Shown piece after piece: positions 36,274 through 45,600 of a stretch of DNA of 64,000 nt. The stretch is from Fluviicoccus keumensis (GTDB lineage Bacteria > Pseudomonadota > Gammaproteobacteria > Pseudomonadales > Moraxellaceae). The stretch spans positions 551,774-615,773 of the forward strand of contig NZ_SHKX01000011.1 of NCBI RefSeq assembly GCF_004217445.1, given 5' to 3'. The notes under the pieces are model-generated. The model had not been told where the DNA came from and did not search any database. It worked only from the letters and a program-made list of their open reading frames with translations. Each line of letters starts with the position of its first letter. Within the stretch, counting starts at the first letter, position 1. The position numbers and the translations under genes are program-made.

Positions 36274-36999
36274 ATGAAACAACAACCAAAAAGAATCCTG
36301 GCGGCGCTGCTGCTGGCCGCCAGCGTACCGGTGGCGGCATTCGCGGATGCCGCGCCTGCACCCGCACCCGCCAATCCGGATCCCTGGCAGGGCATGAACC
36401 GCAAGGTATACGCCTTTAATAAAAGCGTGGATACCTGGTTCTTCAAACCTGTGGCCAAGGGCTATCGTGCGGTCACGCCGCAACTGGTGGACGACTCCAT
36501 CACGCGTTTTTTCCTGAATCTGGAAGAACCCTTGCATATGGTCAATAACGGCTTGCAGGGGAAGGCCAAGGCGTCCGTGCAGGACCTGGGAAGGTTGGTG
36601 GTCAATACCGCGACTTCGCTGGGCTTTGCCGATCTGGCGTCACGCATGGGGCTGCCCCGTCATGATGAGGACTTTGGACAGACCCTGGGCTATTGGGGCG
36701 TCAAGCCCGGCCCGTATGTCGTGCTGCCTTTCCTGGGCCCCAGCGATATTCGCGACGGCGCTTCGCTGCCGCTGGACGCGGTGGTGAATCCGCGCAATCT
36801 GGTCGAATCCAACAGCGCCAACGCCGGGCTGTTCGTGCTGGACAAGGTGGACTTTCGGGCCGATCTCATTCCGTTCGAAAAAATCATTGAAGGCGACGAA
36901 TATCTGTTGATGCGAGACCTTTATCTGCAGCGTCGTGATTTTCTGGTACATGACGGCAAGGTCAAGGATGATTTCCTTGACGATGTTCCCGAGGAATAA
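36274..36999 (+). CDS. mlaA: MlaA/VacJ-family outer-membrane lipid asymmetry protein
   Basis: A 241-residue MlaA-family protein; MlaA removes phospholipids from the outer leaflet of the outer membrane and passes them to the MlaFEDB system. Conserved features are DPWQGMNRKVYAFN, a hydrophobic mid-region and VLPFLGPSDIRDG. It differs from most MlaA proteins in having no lipobox: the signal peptide ends AAFA with no Cys, and the protein contains none at all, so it is unlikely to be lipidated. It has its own promoter and terminator; no other mla genes are nearby. Confidence 0.9.
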   Translation: MKQQPKRILAALLLAASVPVAAFADAAPAPAPANPDPWQGMNRKVYAFNKSVDTWFFKPVAKGYRAVTPQLVDDSITRFFLNLEEPLHMVNNGLQGKAKASVQDLGRLVVNTATSLGFADLASRMGLPRHDEDFGQTLGYWGVKPGPYVVLPFLGPSDIRDGASLPLDAVVNPRNLVESNSANAGLFVLDKVDFRADLIPFEKIIEGDEYLLMRDLYLQRRDFLVHDGKVKDDFLDDVPEE

Positions 37000-37017
37000 C
37001 GCGGACACCCCCTGAAC

Positions 37018-37049
37018 GGAGGCCGTCCCGTCGGCCTCCTTCTTTGTTT
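37018..37049 (+). terminator. Rho-independent terminator after mlaA
   Basis: GGAGGCCG (37018-37025) pairs with CGGCCTCC (37032-37039), loop TCCCGT, followed by TTCTTTGTTT. Confidence 0.85.
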
Positions 37050-37127
37050 CAGGGTGTTCGGAACGGCTTGCATGTTGCCCGGCCTTTGACTATTGTCCGC
37101 AGGTATATTCTGTAATTGACCCTCACA

Positions 37128-38312
37128 ATGCCCAAACCAGACCAAGAACACGGCTACATTCTTGTCATCGAACAAGAAACCGCCATGCGCCATTGGCTGG
37201 TAACACAACTGTCGGGGCAGGGTCATACCGTTGATGCCTGTGATGTCCTCAGTGTCGGTCTGGAATGTTTCCGCGCGGGGAATCATGATGTCGTCATCGC
37301 CGATTACCTCAGTCTGAAAGCCCAGAACTCCACCTTTCTGAAGACCTTGGCCGAAGAGGCTCCCGACACGCCGGTCATTACCGTTTGCAGCGGCGATGAC
37401 ATCAACAACGCGATCGGCGCCTTGCAAAACGGGGCAGTGGATCATCTTTTTCCCCAGCATCTGAATCCCGAGGTATTGGGGCTGCGCGTGCAAAAAGCGC
37501 TGGAGCGCAGTCTGCTGCTGCGTCAGAACCGTCAGTACCGGCAACAGCTGGAGGCCGCCAACACCGAGCTGGAACGCAGCCTGGAGCTTCTGCAGGAAGA
37601 TCAGGAGGCCGGTCGCCGCGTGCAGTTCCGCCTGCTGCCCCCCAGTCCGTTCGAAATCATGGACTGTGTCGTCACCCACCGCATTTTCCCGTCGTTGTAT
37701 CTGTCCGGCGATTTCGTCGAATATTTCAAGGTCGGTGAAAACAAGCTCGGCTTCTATCTGGCGGACGTTTCCGGTCACGGCGCCGCCAGCGCCTTTGTGA
37801 CCGTATTTCTGAAAGCGGTCACCAACCGTCTGCAGCGTCATTACGAGAAGAAGACCCAGGTCAATTATGTGTCACCCTCGCGGGTGCTGGCGGACATTAA
37901 CGCCGAATTGAACGCCATGCACATGGGCAAGCATCTGGCCATGTTTTGCGGCGTGGTCGACCTTGTGAACAACCGGCTGACCTACAGCGTCGCTGCGCAT
38001 TATCCGCCGCCTTTACTGATTAATGACGGAGACGTGCTATCATTGGCAGGTAAAGGGTTGCCTCTGGGCCTCTTCAAAGAAGTCAATTACGAAGAACACG
38101 TTGTTTCGCTGGGTGAGCGTTTCACGCTGATGGCCGCCTCGGACGGGGTGCTGGATGTGTTGCCAAAGGGTTCCGCCAGTGAAAAAGAAAAACAGTTACA
38201 AGAGATAGCCATGCATGTAAACAGTGTGGATGACCTGGTCAGCGCCCTCCAACTCAGCAAGGACGCCGCCTTGCCGGATGATGTAGCCCTGCTGGTTATC
38301 AAGCGAGCCTGA
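37128..38312 (+). CDS. Response-regulator-like domain fused to SpoIIE-type PP2C phosphatase
   Basis: A 394-residue protein with an N-terminal receiver-like domain (about 1-125), a short coiled linker (about 130-165) and a SpoIIE/RsbU phosphatase domain (about 175-394; DVSGHGAASAFVT and the closing PDDVALLVI). Such enzymes dephosphorylate STAS anti-anti-sigma factors; a STAS gene follows 3 bases later. The receiver has its putative phospho-Asp (VIADYLSLK), but the acidic pair is replaced (VIEQE) and the conserved Lys is missing, so it may be phosphorylation-independent. Start is uncertain: ATG at 37128 or TTG at 37116, both with poor ribosome sites. TTGACT at 37086-37091 may be a -35. Confidence 0.88.
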   Translation: MPKPDQEHGYILVIEQETAMRHWLVTQLSGQGHTVDACDVLSVGLECFRAGNHDVVIADYLSLKAQNSTFLKTLAEEAPDTPVITVCSGDDINNAIGALQNGAVDHLFPQHLNPEVLGLRVQKALERSLLLRQNRQYRQQLEAANTELERSLELLQEDQEAGRRVQFRLLPPSPFEIMDCVVTHRIFPSLYLSGDFVEYFKVGENKLGFYLADVSGHGAASAFVTVFLKAVTNRLQRHYEKKTQVNYVSPSRVLADINAELNAMHMGKHLAMFCGVVDLVNNRLTYSVAAHYPPPLLINDGDVLSLAGKGLPLGLFKEVNYEEHVVSLGERFTLMAASDGVLDVLPKGSASEKEKQLQEIAMHVNSVDDLVSALQLSKDAALPDDVALLVIKRA

Positions 38313-38315
38313 TAC

Positions 38316-38822
38316 ATGCCCACCGGTCATATCCTCTATGCCTCGCATGGTGGAACGTATGTTCTCAAGTTTACCGGCGAGATTCGCGCCCCCATGTGCG
38401 CCACGCTCGACAACTTTCTTGAAAAATCCTTTCTCGACCCCGGCATCACCGGCATCCTGATCGACTTGACCCAGACCGAGTATGTGGACAGCACCGCATT
38501 GGGCCTGATTGCGAAGACGGCGGTTTTCCTGCAACTGCACAATGGCCGCAAGCCGATCATCCTGTCGTCCAATCCGGATATCAGCCGCGTGCTGGAAAGC
38601 ATGGGGTTTGATCAGGTGTTCCTGATTCTGGACGGTTGTTGTGACGAGATTGGCCTGAGCGAACTGCCGGAAGTGGAGCCCTCCGAGCAGGAAATGATGT
38701 CCAAGGTGATTTCAGCACACCGCGTGTTGATGGGGCTCAGCGAAAAGAATCAGGAAACCTTCAAGAATCTGGTGGATATCCTCGAAATGGAGCAGCAGGC
38801 GCAAGGAGAGTCGGGGCACTGA
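38316..38822 (+). CDS. STAS-domain anti-sigma factor antagonist-like protein
   Basis: A 168-residue protein with an N-terminal STAS domain (about 1-105) carrying the phosphorylatable Ser region YVDSTALGLI, then a 60-residue helical extension not usual in SpoIIAA/RsbV proteins. It would be the substrate of the phosphatase encoded just upstream, controlling an anti-sigma or other kinase not present here. In the Neisseriales and related groups such pairs often regulate biofilm or motility rather than sigma factors; this is inference. Confidence 0.88.
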   Translation: MPTGHILYASHGGTYVLKFTGEIRAPMCATLDNFLEKSFLDPGITGILIDLTQTEYVDSTALGLIAKTAVFLQLHNGRKPIILSSNPDISRVLESMGFDQVFLILDGCCDEIGLSELPEVEPSEQEMMSKVISAHRVLMGLSEKNQETFKNLVDILEMEQQAQGESGH

Positions 38823-38841
38823 CCCCTAGCAGCATTTCAAA

Positions 38842-38869
38842 CAGGGCTCCCGCAAGCACGGGAACCCTG
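38842..38869. terminator. Bidirectional terminator between the STAS gene and tal
   Basis: CAGGG-C-TCCCG (38842-38852) and CGGGA-A-CCCTG (38859-38869) form an 11-bp stem with one mismatch between convergent genes. On the minus strand TTT follows. Confidence 0.55.
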
Positions 38870-38879
38870 ATCGTCCTCC

Positions 38880-39827
38880 TCAAAACATCCCTTCAATCCG
38901 GGTTTCCAGCGTCCGCAAGTCGGCTGAGAACAACCGTATTCCTTCCGCCAGTTTCTCCGTCGCCATGGCGTCTTCATTCATGGCCCAGCGGAATCCGGCT
39001 TCGGTCAGTTCCGTTTGGCGGGCCTCCAGCTTTCCGGCCGCCGGGCTCAGGGCCCGATCCAGATGGGCGTGGTTTTCCGCCAGCGCATCCAGCAGGGCGG
39101 GGCTGATGGTCAGCTTGTCGCAACCCGCCAGCGCCACGATTTCACCGGTATTGCGGAAACTGGCGGCCATCACCACGGTGCGGTAGTCGCAGGCTTTGTA
39201 ATAGTCATAGATGCGCTTGACGGATTGCACGCCGGGGTCTTGCTGGGCGGTATAGTCTTGGCCGGTGCTTTTCTTATACCAGTCCAGAATGCGACCGACA
39301 AACGGAGAAATCAGCGTTACACCAGCTTCCGCGCAGGCTTGCGCCTGGGCGAAGCTGAACAGCAGGGTCAGGTTGCAATGGATGCCTTCCTGCTCCAGCA
39401 GTCGCGCCGCCTGAATACCCTCCCACGTACTGGCAATCTTGACCAGCACGCGGTCGCGGTCAATACCGGCCTGTTCATAACGGCGGATGACGCGACGGGC
39501 CTGTTCAACCGTGGCGCGCAAATCGAAAGAGGCGCGGGCATCGACTTCGGTCGAAACGACGCCGGGAATGCTTTGCAGGATTTCAACTCCGAAGCCGACG
39601 GCAATGCTTTCGATGGCGGCTTGCAAGCGACTGCGAGCATCAGGCTGGCGGCGGGCGCTGTCCAGGCCTTGGCGGATAATGTGCTCATATTCCGGCTGGG
39701 ACGCCGCCTTGAGAATCAGGGAGGGGTTGGTTGTGGCGTCAACCGGCTTGAGGCGGCGGATACTGGCGATGTCGCCGGTGTCGGCAACGATGGTGCTGAA
39801 TTGCTGCAGTTGTTCCAACTGGTTCAT
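38880..39827 (-). CDS. tal: Transaldolase
   Basis: A 315-residue class I transaldolase of the pentose phosphate pathway. Seen are DATTNPSLILKAA, the Schiff-base Lys in VLVKIASTWEGIQAA and the FAQAQACAEAGVTLISPFVGRI segment. The ATG at 39827 begins MNQLEQLQQFSTIVADTGD, the family N-terminus. It overlaps dusA by 4 bases; a very long upstream extension of the frame is an artefact inside dusA. Confidence 0.96.
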   Translation of the reverse strand: MNQLEQLQQFSTIVADTGDIASIRRLKPVDATTNPSLILKAASQPEYEHIIRQGLDSARRQPDARSRLQAAIESIAVGFGVEILQSIPGVVSTEVDARASFDLRATVEQARRVIRRYEQAGIDRDRVLVKIASTWEGIQAARLLEQEGIHCNLTLLFSFAQAQACAEAGVTLISPFVGRILDWYKKSTGQDYTAQQDPGVQSVKRIYDYYKACDYRTVVMAASFRNTGEIVALAGCDKLTISPALLDALAENHAHLDRALSPAAGKLEARQTELTEAGFRWAMNEDAMATEKLAEGIRLFSADLRTLETRIEGMF

Positions 39828-40816
39828 GCCGTGGCTTCCTGGCGGTTCTTGTCGAGAATGAATCCGGCTGCTTCTTGCACCAGATCGAGGCCGCGATGCT
39901 TGAGATGGGCGTGGGTGCTGAGGTGCTGACGCCAGCGCCGCGCGCCGGGCAGCCCCTGAAACAGGCCGAGAATGTGTCGGGTCATTTGATTCAAGGGTAC
40001 ACCATTTGCAAGTTCCTGCGCCATAAACGGCAGGTAGGACTGGAGGATATCCATGCGGTCCGGCGGCGTCTGGCCCCACAGCGTCATGGCTTCGGCCAGA
40101 ATCCAGGGATTATGGTAAGCCTCGCGCCCGATCATGACGCCGTCCGCATGCCGCCAGTGCTCCGCAATTTCCCCGACGGTCTTGATGCCGCCATTGATGT
40201 GAATGGTGAGGTGAGGAAAATCCTGTTTCAGACGATAGACTTCCGGGTAGCGCAACGGAGGAATCTCGCGATTTTCCTTGGGGGACAAACCCTTCAGGAT
40301 GGCGATGCGGGCATGGACGATAAACTCGCGGCAACCGGCGGCGGCGATCGTGCTGACGAAATGGTGCAGGTGCTCGTAACTGTCGAGGTCATCGATGCCG
40401 ATGCGGTGCTTGATGGTGACCGGCACCCGGCTTGCCGCCTGCATGGCGGCGAAGCAGTCGGCGACGTGCTGCGGTTCGGCCATCAGACAGGCTCCGATAC
40501 GATTGTTCTGTACGCGGTCGGAAGGACAACCGACATTAAGGTTGACCTCGTCGTAACCGTAATCGGCGGCGAGAGCGGTGCAGCGCGCCAGTTCCTGAAT
40601 ATCCGAACCGCCCAGCTGCAGCGCAATCGGATGCTCCTGCGGGGCATAACGCAGGAAGCGTGCAGTATCGCCGTGCAGCAGTGCACCGGTGGTGACCATC
40701 TCGGTATAAAGGCGTACATGCGGGTTGAAAAGGCGCAGGAACACGCGACAGTGGTGGTCGGTCCAGTCCATCATCGGGGCCACGGACAAGACTTTCGGGG
40801 GGTTCAGCGGATCCAT
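39824..40816 (-). CDS. dusA: tRNA-dihydrouridine(20/20a) synthase DusA
   Basis: A 330-residue FMN enzyme that reduces uridines 20 and 20a in the tRNA D-loop. It has LSVAPMMDWTDHHCR at the N-terminus, the catalytic Cys in LNVGCPSDRVQ, a TIM-barrel body with HINGGIKT and DGVMIGREAYHNPW, and the C-terminal helical RNA-binding domain. The ATG at 40816 is preferred over 40882 because a -10-like TACAAT (40879-40874) lies upstream and the longer N-terminus would begin at that promoter. Confidence 0.95.
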   Translation of the reverse strand: MDPLNPPKVLSVAPMMDWTDHHCRVFLRLFNPHVRLYTEMVTTGALLHGDTARFLRYAPQEHPIALQLGGSDIQELARCTALAADYGYDEVNLNVGCPSDRVQNNRIGACLMAEPQHVADCFAAMQAASRVPVTIKHRIGIDDLDSYEHLHHFVSTIAAAGCREFIVHARIAILKGLSPKENREIPPLRYPEVYRLKQDFPHLTIHINGGIKTVGEIAEHWRHADGVMIGREAYHNPWILAEAMTLWGQTPPDRMDILQSYLPFMAQELANGVPLNQMTRHILGLFQGLPGARRWRQHLSTHAHLKHRGLDLVQEAAGFILDKNRQEATA

Positions 40817-40983
40817 CAAGAGGCATACCTCGAAGCAGCCGCCCGGATTCAGGCGCAAGGGCTTGGGGGTGGTATTGTACACCAGTCATCAAGCTGCGTT
40901 GCCGACGGCACGCGACTGTGCCGGCTTTCATCCGGAACGATTAACATACGTCTTCTATGGTTAATATTGATGAAAATCAATTT

Positions 40984-41027
40984 CTTAAGCCGTTCTTAAG
41001 ACTCCGGATACTGTGCGGCGTTAGAAT
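40984..41027 (+). promoter_or_regulatory. CTTAAG-N5-CTTAAG box and promoter of the RND efflux operon
   Basis: Two identical half-sites CTTAAG at 40984-40989 and 40995-41000 (period 11 bp; each is preceded by TT) match the PmrA/BasR-type consensus of OmpR-family regulators. A -10 element TAGAAT lies at 41022-41027, 21 bases after the second half-site, the spacing seen in PmrA-activated promoters where the box replaces the -35. The predicted start is near 41034. No regulator gene is in the window. Confidence 0.6.
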
Positions 41028-41057
41028 ACGCGCACCACTAATGTCCCGGATAACCCT

Positions 41058-41501
41058 GTGCTGTCTTCCGTCCTTTGCCGCCAACCTGTTTCCCTGACCC
41101 GGCTCGCCCGGATCATGGTGTTGGTGTATATGGGCTGGATACTCCTCACCGTCGCGGTCAGCCTGCTGGGTTCCAATGACCGGCAGCATGTGACGATGAC
41201 CGCGCAAGAGTTGGTGATCCTGACGCATCATCATGCCAAGGATGCCGGTTGCCAAAGTTCGGACAGCGCCTCCGTGGCTTGCGGCGGTGAACACCACCAT
41301 GCCGAAGTTTCGCTGAAGCTGGATACGGCTGGCAGCGCCCTCTATCTGGTTCTGCTGGCGGCCGCCATGGTCCTGACGCAGCTGCCATATCCACGCCAGC
41401 TTTCGTCATCGCTGCTCAATCGTTGTAATCGTATCAACCCCCACGCACCCCTGCGCCATTACGCCAGTTACCAGATTTCTACCCTCAAGCTGCTGGTTTG
41501 A
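41058..41501 (+). CDS. Small membrane protein with His/Cys metal-binding-like loop
   Basis: A 147-residue protein I do not recognise. It has two hydrophobic segments (about 18-38 and 92-109) flanking a loop with HHH (57-59), C65, C75 and HHH (79-81), a likely metal-binding site that would face the periplasm if the N-terminus is inside. It heads the RND efflux operon, 68 bases before the adaptor gene, and lies just downstream of the CTTAAG box. Similar short His-rich orphans occur at the head of cobalt/zinc/cadmium efflux operons. The start given is GTG; an ATG at 41115 (MVLVYMGW) would shorten it by 19 residues but keep the loop. Confidence 0.65.
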   Translation: MLSSVLCRQPVSLTRLARIMVLVYMGWILLTVAVSLLGSNDRQHVTMTAQELVILTHHHAKDAGCQSSDSASVACGGEHHHAEVSLKLDTAGSALYLVLLAAAMVLTQLPYPRQLSSSLLNRCNRINPHAPLRHYASYQISTLKLLV

Positions 41502-41569
41502 CCCCTCCGCCCGAATCGGGCCGCCTTAAGCCGACCTAATTTCCGACTTCAGGTTTCAGGAACAACATC

Positions 41570-42643
41570 ATGAATTTATTATTGAAACTGGCCTTGGTCA
41601 GCCCATGCTGGCTGTCCATGGCTTTTGCCGCCGATCTCAATCTGACCCCGGCCCAGATGCAGGCGCTGGGCGTACGTCTGGAGCCCCTGCAAGCGGCTTC
41701 CTCCACGCTGCAGTCCGCCTATCCTGCCCGTTTCATGCCTGCTCCCGGGCAGGAACGGGTCATCAGTACGATGCAGGAGGGACTGGTCAGCCGGGTATTG
41801 GTGGTGGAAGGGCAGTCCGTCAAAGCCGGTCAGGGATTGCTGGAGCTTCAGGTTCCTGCCCTGCTGGATCAGCAATTGGCCTTGCTGAAGGCGAACAGTC
41901 GCGCGCAATTGGCCAAAGCCGCCTTGCTGCGCTATCGGCAGTTGTTGGCGGAAGGTTTGATTGCCGGGAAGAAGGTGATCGAGGCCGAGGCCGAGGCGGC
42001 CACCGCGGAAGCCGAGGAGCGGGCGGCATCGACCGCCCTGCGTTTGTCGGGACTGAGCGCCGCCCAGCAGCAGCGGCTGTTGTCCCGTCAGCAGGTGGAT
42101 TCCGGATTGGTCATTCAGGCCACGCAATCCGGACAGGTGGCCGGTCTGAAGGTAACGCCGGGCCAGCGGGTACAAGCGGCCGAGGAGTTGCTGCGCTTGA
42201 TTTCGGCATCGTCGTTATGGGTGGAGGCTGATGTCCCCGCAGCGGCGGCAGGGATTTTCCGGAGCGGACAATCGGTGCCGGTCGGGAACGGTGCAGCGGA
42301 GGCTGTGGTGGTAAGCGTGGCGGCTCAGTCCGGTAATGCCCAGTCCGTGAAGGTCAGGGCGCGGCTGAAGTCATCGCTGCCGGGAGCCTTGCCGGGAATG
42401 ACGACCACGCTGGGTGAAGCATCGGCCCAATCGGCCAGCTGGCAGTTGCCGCAAACCGCCGTGACGCGGCTGGATGGAAAGACCGTGGTTTTTCTGAAAG
42501 CCGCCACGGGCTTTGCGCCGGTGGAAGTTCAGGCGATCGGCGACGGGCGCACGGTTCGGGTGAGCGGGGCGTTCAAAGGTGGAGAGCTGATTGCGGTCAG
42601 TGGCGTTACGGCCCTGAGAAACGCCTGGCAGGCGGAGCGCTGA
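41570..42643 (+). CDS. Heavy-metal RND efflux periplasmic adaptor (CzcB/CusB-like)
   Basis: A 357-residue membrane-fusion protein with a signal peptide (residues 1-20, AFA cleavage), an N-terminal beta-barrel/lipoyl half (EGLVSRVLVVEGQSVKAGQGLLELQV), an alpha-helical hairpin (about 95-160, rich in Ala/Glu/Arg), the second lipoyl half (SGQVAGLKVTPGQRV) and a C-terminal barrel. It bridges the inner-membrane pump and the outer-membrane channel encoded next. No Met/His-rich metal-binding N-terminus is seen. AGGAA precedes the start. Confidence 0.9.
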   Translation: MNLLLKLALVSPCWLSMAFAADLNLTPAQMQALGVRLEPLQAASSTLQSAYPARFMPAPGQERVISTMQEGLVSRVLVVEGQSVKAGQGLLELQVPALLDQQLALLKANSRAQLAKAALLRYRQLLAEGLIAGKKVIEAEAEAATAEAEERAASTALRLSGLSAAQQQRLLSRQQVDSGLVIQATQSGQVAGLKVTPGQRVQAAEELLRLISASSLWVEADVPAAAAGIFRSGQSVPVGNGAAEAVVVSVAAQSGNAQSVKVRARLKSSLPGALPGMTTTLGEASAQSASWQLPQTAVTRLDGKTVVFLKAATGFAPVEVQAIGDGRTVRVSGAFKGGELIAVSGVTALRNAWQAER

Positions 42644-42644
42644 C

Positions 42645-45600
42645 ATGATCGATTGGCTGATACGATTTTCCTTGGCCCAGCGGTTGCTGATGGCTGTGTT
42701 GATGGCCGTACTGACCGGGGGCGGATGGCTGGCTTTCCGCTCGCTGCCGATTGACGCCTTCCCCGATGTTTCGCCGACCCAGGTGAAAATCATCATGAAG
42801 GCTCCCGGCATGACCCCGGAAGAAGTCGAGAGCCGTATTGCGGTTCCGATCGAGGTCGAGATGCTGGGGATTCCCCATCAGCAGATGCTTCGTTCCACCA
42901 GCAAGTATGCCCTGGTGGACATCACCATCAACTTTGATGAAGGCACCGATATCTATTGGGCCCGGCAGCAGGTAGCCGAGCGTCTTGGCGGCATTTCCGA
43001 CCAACTGCCGGAAGGTATCACCGGCGGTCTGGCGCCGATTACCACGCCCTTGGGCGAGATGTTCATGTTCACGGTTGATGGGCCGCAAAGCCTGCGCGAA
43101 CGCCGTGAATTGCTGGACTGGGTGATTCGTCCGGCGTTGCGGACCGTGCCCGGCGTGGCTGACGTGAACGCCTTGGGAGGAGAAGTCCGCAGCTTTGAAG
43201 TGGCGCCGGATCCGGCGGCCATGGCGGCGCTGGGCGTGGACGTGCGCCAGTTGCGGCAGGTGATTCTGGAAAATAACCGTAATGACGGGGCAGGCCGTAT
43301 CCAGGATGGCGAAGATGTCCTGTTGGTGCGAGAGGCCGGCGCTGTTCAGGGCATCGATGATCTGAAAAGCATGGTCGTGACGGTCAAGGACGGCGTGCCA
43401 GTCACTGTCGGCCAGATCGCCGATGTGCGTCTGGGTGCCTTGACACGCTACGGCGCGGTCACCAAGGACGGGCGGGGTGAGGCCGTGGAAGGGCTGGTGC
43501 TGGGATTGGCCGGAGCCAATGCGCGCTCGGTGGTGGATGGTGTCCGGGCGCGTTTGAAGGAGGTTGGGCCTTCACTGCCGCCCGGTGTGAAGATCAATGT
43601 TTTTTATGATCGCGCCGGTCTGGTGAACAAGGCGGTCGGAACGGTGGCCAAGGCGTTGATTGAGGCAACCGTGCTGGTGGTGGTGCTGCTGGGTCTATTT
43701 CTGGGCAATCTCCGGGCGGCCCTGACCGTGGCCCTGGTGCTGCCGATGTCCGCCCTGATCACGTTTATCCTGATGCGCCGATTCGGTATGTCGGCCAACC
43801 TGATGAGTCTGGGCGGCCTGGCCATTGCCATCGGCATGCTGGTCGATGCCGCCGTGGTAGTGGTTGAAAATATCGTGGCCGAGCTTTCGCACCATCAGCA
43901 TCGCCGCCTCCCCAAAATGACCCAGATCTACCATGCGGTGAAGGAAGTGGCGGCGCCGGTGACATCAGGCATCCTGATCATCATTACCGTCTTTTTGCCG
44001 TTGCTGACGCTGGAAGGGCTGGAAGGCAAACTGTTCGCCCCGGTGGCGCTGACGATTGTCTTTGCGCTGGCGGGCTCCCTGATACTGTCGCTGACGGTTA
44101 TCCCCGTGGTGTCCTCGTGGCTGATCAAGGCGGATGGGCATGAAGAGCCCTGGCTTCCGCGTCAGTTGCTCCGGTTCTATACCCCGCTGCTGAACCGCGC
44201 CATCGCCCGCCAGAAGACGGTTTTCGCCATGGCGGCCGTTTTACTGCTTGTGGCTGTGGCGGGCTATACCCAGGTCGGTAAGGCGTTCATGCCGACGATG
44301 GATGAAGGCGACGTCATTATCGGGGTGGAAAAGGCGCCGACCATCAGTCTGGATGAAAGCACCCGTCTGGACAGTCGCATCCAGCAGGCCTTGCTGAAGC
44401 AGGTTCCGGAAATCGCGGGCATTGTCGCCCGGGTGGGTTCCGATGAAATCGGGCTGGATCCGATGGGGTTGAACCAGACCGACACCTTCCTGCGCCTGAA
44501 GCCGCAGGAGCAATGGCAGGTGGCCGGTAAGGAAGCGTTGCTCGACAAGATCCGACGCGTCATGGAGCAATTTCCCGGCATCGACTACAGCTTTACGCAA
44601 CCGATCGAAATGCGTGTGTCCGAGATGATCATCGGCGTTCGCGGCGATCTGGCGCTGAAAGTCTACGGCCCCGACCTGCACGAGCTCAACCGTCTGGCCA
44701 GGGAAACGGAAGCGGTCCTGAAAGGTCTGCAAGGCGCCAGTGATGTCTACACCCTGCAAAATGACGGCGTGCAATACCTGCAAGTGGAAATTGACCGGAT
44801 GGCTGCCGGGCGTCTCGGCGTCAATGTCAGTGATATCCAGTCAGCCTTGCGGGTGATGGTGGAAGGGCAAAAGGCCGGAGTGGTGATCGACGGTAACAAG
44901 CGGGTGCCGATTCTGGTTCGCGGCGAGTCCGACGCCCGCTTGTCCGAAACCGGCTTTTCGCGGATTTACCTGACCACCCCGTCCGGGCAGTCCTATCCAT
45001 TGTCGGCGGTGGCGAAGCTGCAAACTTCGGCCGGGCCGGTCAAGGTGGATCGTGAGATGGGCAGCCGGTTCAGCGTGGTGATTGCGAATGTCAGCGGCCG
45101 CGATCTGGTTGGATTCGTGGATGAGGCCAGACAGCAAGTTGCCGCCAAGGTAAAAATACCGGCAGGATATCGCCTGCAATGGGGCGGTCAATTTGAAAAC
45201 CAGCAGCGGGCGGCCAAGCGCTTGTCGCTGGTGGTGCCTGTCGCGTTGGGCTTGATTTGCATTCTGCTGTTCTCCACCTTCGGATCGCTGCGCCAGGCCT
45301 TGCTGGTGCTGAGCAATATTCCCTTCGCGCTGGTTGGCGGCATCCTGGCGCTGTGGGTCACCGGCGAATACCTGTCAGTTCCGGCATCCGTGGGCTTTAT
45401 CGCCCTGCTGGGCATTGCGGTCCTGAATGGCGTGATGCTGGTGAGCTACTTCAATCAACTGGTGACGAACGGCATGCCGCTTGACGAGGTCATCGTCGTG
45501 GGTACGCAGCGTCGACTGCGCCCGGTAATGATGACCGCCTCGATTACGGCTTTCGGTCTGATTCCGTTGCTGTTCGCCCATGGTCCCGGTTCGGAAATCC

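Noticed and set aside
38880..40079. Extended 399-residue version of transaldolase
   Set aside because: The first 84 residues read through dusA and are unlike any transaldolase; the ATG at 39827 gives the normal N-terminus.
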